DNA of 11,677 nt from Flavobacterium sp. (GTDB taxonomy: Bacteria > Bacteroidota > Bacteroidia > Flavobacteriales > Flavobacteriaceae), in the NCBI GenBank assembly GCA_023253295.1, contig JALRGZ010000256.1, forward strand, positions 1 through 11,677. Reading direction: 5' to 3'. The translations under genes were made by a program, and so were the position numbers. Below are positions 6,816-11,677 of this stretch, one piece after another. The first letter of the stretch is position 1, and the number at the start of each line of letters is the position of its first letter. The notes under the pieces are model-generated. The model was not told the DNA's origin. It made no database searches and saw only the letters and a program-made list of their open reading frames with translations.

Positions 6816-7754
6816 ATGAAAGGACCTTTATTTTATTCAAAAATATTACTCTTTGGAGAATACGGAATTATTCGTGATTCGAAAGGGCTTTCTATTCCGT
6901 ATAATTTCTACAACGGAGCTTTGAAAAAAAATGATAATCCTTCTACGGAAGCAATAGCTTCCAATGCAAGTTTAAAACGTTTTGCTGAGTATTTAGAATC
7001 TTTGGAAAACGAAAAAACCAATCTGGTTTCTTTTGATTTAACTGCTTTAAAAAATGATATTGAAACTGGAATGTATTTTGATTCCAGCATTCCTCAAGGT
7101 TATGGTGTGGGGAGTAGCGGTGCTTTGGTAGCTGCTATTTACGATAAATATGCTCAAAACAAAATTACTGTTCTAGAGAATTTAACCCGTGAGAAATTAT
7201 TAGAATTAAAAAATATATTCTCTCAAATGGAAAGTTTTTTCCACGGAAAAAGTTCCGGATTAGACCCATTAAACAGTTATTTGAGCATTCCAATTTTAAT
7301 CAATTCAAAAGATCATATTGAAGCTACAGGAATTCCATCACAAAGTTTTAATGGAAAAGCAGCTGTTTTCCTTTTAGACTCCGGAATTATTGGTGAAACC
7401 GCTCCTATGATTAATATTTTCATGGAAAACCTAAAAGACAAAGGTTTCCGTACCATGCTAAAGAATCAATTTGTAAAATATACCGATGCTTGTGTAGAAA
7501 ACTTCCTCGGCGGAGATATGAAATCTTTGTTTACCAATACTAAAAAGTTATCCCGTGTCGTTTTAGATCATTTTAAACCAATGATTCCTGAACAGTTCCA
7601 TGAAATTTGGCAAAAAGGAATTGAAACCAATGATTACTATTTAAAACTATGCGGTTCAGGTGGCGGTGGATATATTCTGGGTTTCACAGAAGATTTAGAG
7701 CGTGCTAAAAACTCATTAAAAGACTACAAATTAGAAGTAGTTTACCAATTCTAA
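6816..7754 (+). CDS. GHMP-family mevalonate kinase-like protein
   Basis: A 312-residue GHMP kinase, most likely the mevalonate kinase that makes 5-phosphomevalonate from mevalonate and ATP in the cytoplasm. Motifs seen: an N-terminal KILLFGEYGI strand and turn (9-18), the ATP-binding loop GYGVGSSGAL (95-104), Glu139 followed by HGKSSGLD (143-150) with the likely catalytic Asp150, and the glycine-rich C-terminal loop KLCGSGGGGY (277-286). The HGxSSGxD pattern is typical of mevalonate kinases, but overall the protein differs from the classical enzymes. Flavobacterium johnsoniae is known to run a classical mevalonate pathway with kinases only distantly related to the known ones. Position directly after mvaD supports the role. 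A phosphomevalonate kinase assignment is the main alternative; no second GHMP kinase is present in this window. Confidence 0.82.
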   Translation: MKGPLFYSKILLFGEYGIIRDSKGLSIPYNFYNGALKKNDNPSTEAIASNASLKRFAEYLESLENEKTNLVSFDLTALKNDIETGMYFDSSIPQGYGVGSSGALVAAIYDKYAQNKITVLENLTREKLLELKNIFSQMESFFHGKSSGLDPLNSYLSIPILINSKDHIEATGIPSQSFNGKAAVFLLDSGIIGETAPMINIFMENLKDKGFRTMLKNQFVKYTDACVENFLGGDMKSLFTNTKKLSRVVLDHFKPMIPEQFHEIWQKGIETNDYYLKLCGSGGGGYILGFTEDLERAKNSLKDYKLEVVYQF

Positions 7755-7918
7755 TACCATTTAGCATACAATTCAATCATTATCAAACCGATGAGGACAC
7801 AGTTTTTGTACGTTTAAAAAAATAAAACAAAACCTCCTTCTTTTTAAATTTCATTTTCAACAAGAAAAAAACGTAACTTTAAGCTATCGTATTTTTATTA
7901 ATTCAAAAAAAATTCGAC
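7755..7918. other. Intergenic gap before the sensor kinase
   Basis: This AT-rich gap holds no credible frame or clear terminator hairpin. Two boxes, TAACTTTA (7874-7881) and TATTTTTA (7890-7897), each differ from TAnnTTTG in one base and could drive the sensor kinase. Neither has a convincing -33 element. Confidence 0.4.
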
Positions 7919-9346
7919 ATGCGCAAAAGTACTTTACTAGAGAAAATAAAGTCGACTCACATTCTTTTCCCTCTGCTTATAGTATCTATATCCTGTAGTT
8001 TATTAATTGTAAGCAACTACTTTACCATTAAAATATTATCTGCCTCAAGAGCTTATATCAATGGGGAATCCCACTATTCAAAAGCTCAAAAAGATGCTAC
8101 AAGACACATTATAACCTATCTATATACTAAAGACATAAGTGAATGGAAATCATTTAACGAAGAACTAAGTGTTCCAATAGGAGACCAAATAGCACGAATA
8201 GCATTAATGAACAATGGAACGGAAAAAAGTATCAAAGAGGAATTAAGAAAAGGAAGAAACAACGAAAAAGATTTTGACGATTTAATATGGCTTTTTAAAA
8301 ATTTCAAATCAATTTCATTTTTCAAAAAAGCCTTAAAAGAATGGATTGAAGGAGACCAATTAATCAATGAATTAGCTCTTATAGGCAAGGAAGTCAATCA
8401 TAAAATAACGACAAACTCATTAGATGAGGAGAACAGAAAAAATATTTTAAAAAGGATAAACATCTTAAGTATCAAACTAACCCAAAACCAACAAGAATTT
8501 TCAGAAGCCTTAGGCTCTACAACACGCATTATTAAAAAACCACTTTTAATCATTAATATTTTTTTCACTTTAATTATAATAGGTAGTGTTGGTATTTATT
8601 TTTCTATTATGGTAGAAAATTTAAGGCGTTCTAACGTAAAAATTGAAGAAGCTAACAAAAACTTAGTAGCAACCAATAAGGAACTGGACAAATTTGTTTA
8701 TAGTGCCTCACACGACTTACGCTCTCCCATATTATCTTTAAAAGGATTAATTGCTATTATAAAAAACGAAGAAGAGGTATCCAAAATAAAAAACTATCTG
8801 GAAATAATGGAGGAAAGTCTAAATAAACAAGACCAATTTATAAAAGACATCATAGACTACTCCCGAAATAAAAAAGCCAAAACCAATAAAGCGACGGTAT
8901 ACTTAAACCAAATCATTGAAGAAGCAATCAGTCTGAATCAATTCAGAGAAGAGCTCAACAGAATTGAAATTATTAGAAACCTTAATATTGATAAACTATT
9001 TACGGATGAATTAAAACTGAAAATCATAATTAACAATTTATTGACCAATGCCATAAAATATGCTGATTTGCAAAAAGAAAAACCATTCATTAGAATAGAC
9101 ACCTTTGAAGAAAACAATCAATTTAAAATCATCTTTGAGGACAATGGAATTGGTATAAAACAAGAATACCAAAAGAAAATATTCGACATGTTTTTTGTAA
9201 CTAACCACAATAACAAAGGTTCTGGTTTAGGACTTTACCTTGTAAAAGATACCATTGACAACCTTAACGGAACAATACAAATCAATTCAGAAATAAATAT
9301 TGGAACTAAATTTACTGTCACACTTCCTAAAATCACTAATTCTTAA
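7919..9346 (+). CDS. Membrane sensor histidine kinase without adjacent response regulator
   Basis: A 475-residue two-component sensor of the inner membrane. Layout: a first membrane helix at about 15-36; an extracytoplasmic sensor region at about 40-205, mostly helical and charged; a second helix at about 207-231; a short coiled-coil linker (232-258); a HisKA dimerisation box with phosphoacceptor His265 in SASHDLRSP (262-270); and a HATPase_c domain with N box NNLLTNAIKYA (372-382), G1 DNGIG (408-412), F box FDMFF (422-426) and G2 GSGLGL (434-439). All catalytic elements are intact. The sensor region starts with a segment of the form SRAYINGE..YSKAQKDA (43-60) and VPIGDQIAR (85-93), resembling a membrane-flanked input module of other kinases and cyclases, as recalled from family patterns. 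No response regulator is next to it, so its partner and signal are unknown. It stands between isoprenoid genes with gaps on both sides, so it is probably an independent unit. Confidence 0.93.
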   Translation: MRKSTLLEKIKSTHILFPLLIVSISCSLLIVSNYFTIKILSASRAYINGESHYSKAQKDATRHIITYLYTKDISEWKSFNEELSVPIGDQIARIALMNNGTEKSIKEELRKGRNNEKDFDDLIWLFKNFKSISFFKKALKEWIEGDQLINELALIGKEVNHKITTNSLDEENRKNILKRINILSIKLTQNQQEFSEALGSTTRIIKKPLLIINIFFTLIIIGSVGIYFSIMVENLRRSNVKIEEANKNLVATNKELDKFVYSASHDLRSPILSLKGLIAIIKNEEEVSKIKNYLEIMEESLNKQDQFIKDIIDYSRNKKAKTNKATVYLNQIIEEAISLNQFREELNRIEIIRNLNIDKLFTDELKLKIIINNLLTNAIKYADLQKEKPFIRIDTFEENNQFKIIFEDNGIGIKQEYQKKIFDMFFVTNHNNKGSGLGLYLVKDTIDNLNGTIQINSEINIGTKFTVTLPKITNS

Positions 9347-9484
9347 TTTATTTTTCAAAAAAAATACTAATTCGACTATTTATAAGTTCTTTTATATAAA
9401 TGAAAGTGGCTATTAAAAAACAAACCATTAAATTTGATGTGTAATATCTTATTTTCAGTTTTTTAAAATTTTCAGAAAACACAA
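9347..9484. other. Intergenic gap before the prenyltransferase gene
   Basis: No convincing promoter of the TAnnTTTG type is visible. The gap holds an AT-only inverted repeat (ATTTATA/TATAAAT, about 9378-9401), a 14-codon frame from the ATG at 9400 with nothing to support translation, and two direct copies of ATTTTCAG (9451-9458 and 9468-9475). Confidence 0.4.
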
Positions 9485-10441
9485 ATGTTTAATAGAAAAA
9501 ACAAACTCTTTGCGTTAAAAATCATTAGTTTGTTCTCTGTAATTAGAGGCTATAATATTCCAATTATAATTATTGCACAATACTTATCAGCAATATTCAT
9601 CCTTGCTCCTGAAATAAGAGCCTTGGATGTATTATTGGATTTTCATTTATTCTTAATCGTTTTTGCTTCATCATTAAGCATCGCATCAGGTTATATTATT
9701 AATAATTTTTATGACAGTAAAAAAGACTTAATTAATCGTCCAAACAAATCCATGTTGGATCGTTTAGTGAGTCAGAGCACCAAATTGAAAGTCTATTTCA
9801 GTTTAAACTTTATTGTTGCCGTTATTGGCTGGTTCGTTTCCTGGCGAGCTTTATTATTTTTTTCTGTGTATATTTTCTTGATTTGGTACTACTCTCATAA
9901 AATTAAAAGATATCCTCTCATAGGGAACCTTATGGCTTCTTTTATGGCTGTTTTACCTTTTTTTGCAATCTTATTATACTATTACACAAAATTACCTTTA
10001 TACGAAATAGAGAGTTATAAAAGCCAATTTATAGTGATTTTTGCGCATGCCACATTTTTGTTTCTCTTACTATTAATTAGAGAGATGATTAAGGATCTCG
10101 AAAATATCAAAGGAGACCTTGTAGATAATTACAAAACCATCCCTATTCTTTATGGGGAAGAAACTTCCAAAAAAATAATCAGCATTTTAACCCTATTTAC
10201 ATTATTACCTATCTACATTTTAATTGAAATGTACGATGTAGGCTATATGGACATTTATTTTTATTGTTCACTTATAATTTTAATTTTCTTCATATTGTAT
10301 CTTTGGAAATCCAATACTAAAATTCAGTTTCTATTGCTGCATAATGTGCTAAAATTTCTGATTGTCTCAGGTGTCTTTTGTATTATACTCATTGACCCAA
10401 GTGTACTATGGCATGGAAAAAAACTGCTTTTGTCTTTTTAA
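9485..10441 (+). CDS. UbiA-family prenyltransferase, geranylgeranylglyceryl-phosphate prenyltransferase type
   Basis: A 318-residue polytopic inner-membrane protein with eight or nine hydrophobic segments, typical of UbiA-family enzymes that transfer a polyprenyl group to an acceptor. The first aspartate-rich motif is NNFYDSKKDLINRP (73-86), with Asp77, Asp81 and the NRP end; the position that is usually the first Asp of NDxxD is Asn74. The second is REMIKDLENIKGD (199-211), followed by KTIPILYG (217-224). These two motifs bind the Mg-diphosphate of the prenyl donor. The KD.EN.KGD...KT.P form resembles digeranylgeranylglyceryl-phosphate synthases, which add the second prenyl chain to a prenylglycerol ether, and flavobacterial homologs are commonly annotated so. 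The mevalonate genes just upstream fit a supply of the donor. A menaquinone (MenA) or other aromatic acceptor cannot be ruled out. The ATG at 9485 gives the expected basic N-terminus before the first helix. Confidence 0.85.
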   Translation: MFNRKNKLFALKIISLFSVIRGYNIPIIIIAQYLSAIFILAPEIRALDVLLDFHLFLIVFASSLSIASGYIINNFYDSKKDLINRPNKSMLDRLVSQSTKLKVYFSLNFIVAVIGWFVSWRALLFFSVYIFLIWYYSHKIKRYPLIGNLMASFMAVLPFFAILLYYYTKLPLYEIESYKSQFIVIFAHATFLFLLLLIREMIKDLENIKGDLVDNYKTIPILYGEETSKKIISILTLFTLLPIYILIEMYDVGYMDIYFYCSLIILIFFILYLWKSNTKIQFLLLHNVLKFLIVSGVFCIILIDPSVLWHGKKLLLSF

Positions 10442-10464
10442 AAAACACAAATAATCAAAATCAC

Positions 10465-10493
10465 TTATAAAAGAGACAGTTATCGTTTTATAA
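10465..10493. repeat. Perfect 8-base inverted repeat downstream of the prenyltransferase gene
   Basis: TTATAAAA (10465-10472) and TTTTATAA (10486-10493) are exact complements with a 13-base loop. All pairs are A-T and there is no T-tract, so it is at best a weak terminator or a possible operator. Confidence 0.3.
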
Positions 10494-10526
10494 ATTGCTT
10501 TTATCAATTAACAAGGATATAAATAC

Positions 10527-10534
10527 TATCTTTG
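10527..10534 (+). promoter_or_regulatory. -7 promoter box TATCTTTG that fixes the pseudouridine synthase start
   Basis: This exact TAnnTTTG match lies 18 bases before the ATG at 10553, the same sequence and spacing as in front of mvaD. An in-frame TTG at 10532 lies inside the box and cannot be the start. AATTAACAAG at 10506-10515 lies where the upstream promoter part would be. Confidence 0.65.
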
Positions 10535-10552
10535 CAAAAATTATCGAATAGT

Positions 10553-11491
10553 ATGAATAATAAGGAAGGCAATAATAAAAGAGGCGGTTCCAGACCTAAT
10601 AGCTCACGACCAAGCTCTAACAAGCCAACTCGAGGCGGAGCCGAACAGAGCAAAGCTAAACCTGCTTTGCCAAAAAGAGCGCAAGGAACCAAGAAACCTA
10701 AATTTAGCGCTAAAACTTCGGAAGAAGCTGCCAAAAAAACAGAGAAAAAACCAAATCCAGTTGCTAAAAGACCAAAAGCAAAGGATGAAATCCGTTTAAA
10801 TAAATACATTTCTAATTCAGGCGTATGTTCACGCCGTGATGCCGATATTTATATTCAATCAGGAAATGTTAAAGTAAATGGAATTCCTGTTACTGAAATG
10901 GGATATTTAGTAAAACCTGGTGATATTGTAAACTTTGACGGAGTAACTTTAACTCCTGAAAAGAAAGTTTACATCTTATTAAACAAGCCAAAAAACTTCA
11001 CTACAGCATTAGATGAAGGACAAGAGTATCGTAATGTATTAGAATTAGTAAAAGGTTCTACAACAGCTAAAATTGCTGCAGTAGGAAGAATGGATAAAAA
11101 CACTACAGGTCTTTTATTGTTTACCAATGATACAGATATGATTAGAAAATTTACCCTTCCTAATCAAAAATCATCTAAAATCTATCAAGTTAGCTTGGAC
11201 AAAAACCTGAAGTTTGAAGATTTGGAAAAAATAAACAAAGGATTAGTGATAGACGGACACCGTGTGTACGTAGAAGAAGTAAGCTACATTGAAGGTGAAG
11301 CAAAAAGCGAAGTAGGACTTAAATTAAAAACTGCTAACGTCAAAGTGGTTCGTTCTATTTTTGAACACTTTGATTATGATGTTTTAAAAATTGACCGTGT
11401 AGCCTTTGCAGGATTGACTAAAAAAAACCTACCACGTGGAAACTGGAGATTACTTACCGAACAAGAAATCATCAATTTGAAGAATGTTTAA
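10553..11491 (+). CDS. RsuA/RluB-family rRNA pseudouridine synthase with a basic low-complexity N-terminal tail
   Basis: A 312-residue enzyme that isomerises a uridine in ribosomal RNA. Residues 1-78 are a low-complexity tail rich in Lys, Arg, Gly, Pro, Ser and Ala, probably disordered and RNA-binding. An S4 RNA-binding domain follows (about 80-125, with IRLNKYISNSGVCSRRDAD at 80-98), then the catalytic domain (about 138-305). The family signature GRMDKNTTGLLLFTND (178-193) contains the catalytic Asp181; the KIYQV strand (209-213) and the C-terminal GLTKKNLPRGNWRLL (287-301) are typical. RluB, which modifies helix 80-type U2605 in 23S rRNA, is a closer fit than RsuA (16S U516), but the target cannot be proved here. 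The ATG at 10553 is chosen because the only upstream alternative, TTG at 10532, lies in the promoter box. A strong terminator follows, so the gene is the end of its unit. Confidence 0.93.
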   Translation: MNNKEGNNKRGGSRPNSSRPSSNKPTRGGAEQSKAKPALPKRAQGTKKPKFSAKTSEEAAKKTEKKPNPVAKRPKAKDEIRLNKYISNSGVCSRRDADIYIQSGNVKVNGIPVTEMGYLVKPGDIVNFDGVTLTPEKKVYILLNKPKNFTTALDEGQEYRNVLELVKGSTTAKIAAVGRMDKNTTGLLLFTNDTDMIRKFTLPNQKSSKIYQVSLDKNLKFEDLEKINKGLVIDGHRVYVEEVSYIEGEAKSEVGLKLKTANVKVVRSIFEHFDYDVLKIDRVAFAGLTKKNLPRGNWRLLTEQEIINLKNV

Positions 11492-11511
11492 ATTTCTTTA
11501 AATTAAAATAC

Positions 11512-11547
11512 AAAGCCGTATCAAATAAAAATTGATACGGCTTTTTT
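11512..11547 (+). terminator. Strong intrinsic terminator after the pseudouridine synthase gene
   Basis: AAAGCCGTATCAA (11512-11524) pairs perfectly over 13 bases with TTGATACGGCTTT (11532-11544) around a 7-base loop. The right arm runs into a tract of six T (11542-11547). It starts 20 bases after the stop codon. Confidence 0.92.
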
Positions 11548-11567
11548 AATTACCCTCATTATATGCA

Positions 11568-11600
11568 AAAAGTCGCCTTGAATAAATCAAGACGACTTTT
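11568..11600 (-). terminator. Second hairpin, terminator probably serving the minus-strand gene
   Basis: AAAAGTCGCCTTGA (11568-11581) pairs with TCAAGACGACTTTT (11587-11600) with one mismatch and a 5-base loop. It has A and T runs at the base on both sides, so it could work in both directions. On the minus strand it follows a stop codon at 11630-11632 by about 30 bases, where a terminator of a converging gene would be expected. Confidence 0.75.
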
Positions 11601-11629
11601 GAACTACAAAACTACTTATTACTATATAA

Positions 11630-11677
11630 TTACCAATTAAAAGGCAAATACCAATTATTTGGATTCATTAATTTAGC
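11630..11677 (-). CDS. C-terminal end of an unidentified gene entering from the right
   Basis: Of the three minus-strand frames only this one is open to the window edge; it gives 15 codons and a TAA stop. The visible end reads AKLMNPNNWYLPFNW, rich in aromatic residues and ending in Trp, which can occur in exported or outer-membrane proteins. Fifteen open codons are weak evidence alone. The stop is followed by a good hairpin on the same strand, which supports a real converging gene. The family cannot be named from this length. Confidence 0.5.
   Translation of the reverse strand, partial: AKLMNPNNWYLPFNW

Noticed and set aside
7783..7810. CCGATGAGGACACAG after the kinase gene resembles part of a hammerhead ribozyme core.
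   Set aside because: The core CUGANGA is not matched and the GAAA segment and closing stems are absent, so there is no support for a ribozyme.
8116..8397. Minus-strand frame of 93 codons inside the sensor kinase gene.
   Set aside because: The plus-strand frame is a complete histidine kinase with all motifs. The opposite frame has no recognisable domain and is an antisense shadow.
9400..9444. Short frame of 14 codons (ATG AAA GTG ... GTG TAA) in the gap before the prenyltransferase gene.
   Set aside because: It is too short, has no recognisable motif, and nothing shows it is translated. Its stop is followed by non-coding sequence before the next start.
10504..10809. Long minus-strand frame opposite the start of the pseudouridine synthase gene.
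   Set aside because: It is the antisense shadow of the low-complexity Lys/Arg/Gly/Pro-rich tail and S4 start. Its Leu- and Phe-rich composition follows from the complement, and no promoter or homologous motif supports it.

Overview
The window looks like a chromosomal segment from a member of the Flavobacteriia (Bacteroidota), most likely Flavobacterium or a close relative. This rests on four things. The DNA is very AT-rich. Start codons are preceded by A-rich leaders rather than clear Shine-Dalgarno sequences. Several genes carry a TAnnTTTG type -7 box, three of them exactly TATCTTTG. The gene content is also typical: a mevalonate pathway pair, a UbiA-family archaeal-lipid-type prenyltransferase, secreted proteins with carboxypeptidase-like regulatory domains, and an RluB-type pseudouridine synthase with a basic low-complexity tail. 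No transposase, phage gene, CRISPR array, tRNA or rRNA was recognised.

Left part (1-3306, all + strand). The window opens inside a GH13 alpha-amylase/neopullulanase-type gene whose N-terminal part is cut off. A cytoplasmic glycerophosphodiester phosphodiesterase follows, probably with its own promoter. It overlaps by 4 bases (ATGA) with an HI0933/YhiN-type flavoprotein, so these two form a translationally coupled pair.

Middle (3398-5557). Two tandem paralogous secreted proteins of unknown function each have a signal peptide, one regulatory beta-sandwich domain and a conserved C-terminal helical part. They share a 17-base motif upstream. The second converges on a minus-strand tspO gene.

Isoprenoid part (5663-10441). 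Divergent from tspO lie a diphosphomevalonate decarboxylase gene and a divergent mevalonate-kinase-like GHMP kinase gene. Further on is a UbiA-family prenyltransferase of the geranylgeranylglyceryl-phosphate prenyltransferase type. A membrane sensor histidine kinase without an adjacent response regulator sits between the kinase and the prenyltransferase. The mevalonate enzymes would supply isopentenyl diphosphate, from which the polyprenyl donor of the UbiA enzyme is built.

Right end (10553-11677). A 23S-rRNA-type pseudouridine synthase is followed by a strong intrinsic terminator. A second hairpin probably serves a minus-strand gene that enters from the right and of which only the last codons are visible. 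Most of this is ordinary housekeeping for the group. The least understood parts are the paralogous secreted pair and the sensor kinase. No convincing undescribed multi-gene system was found.
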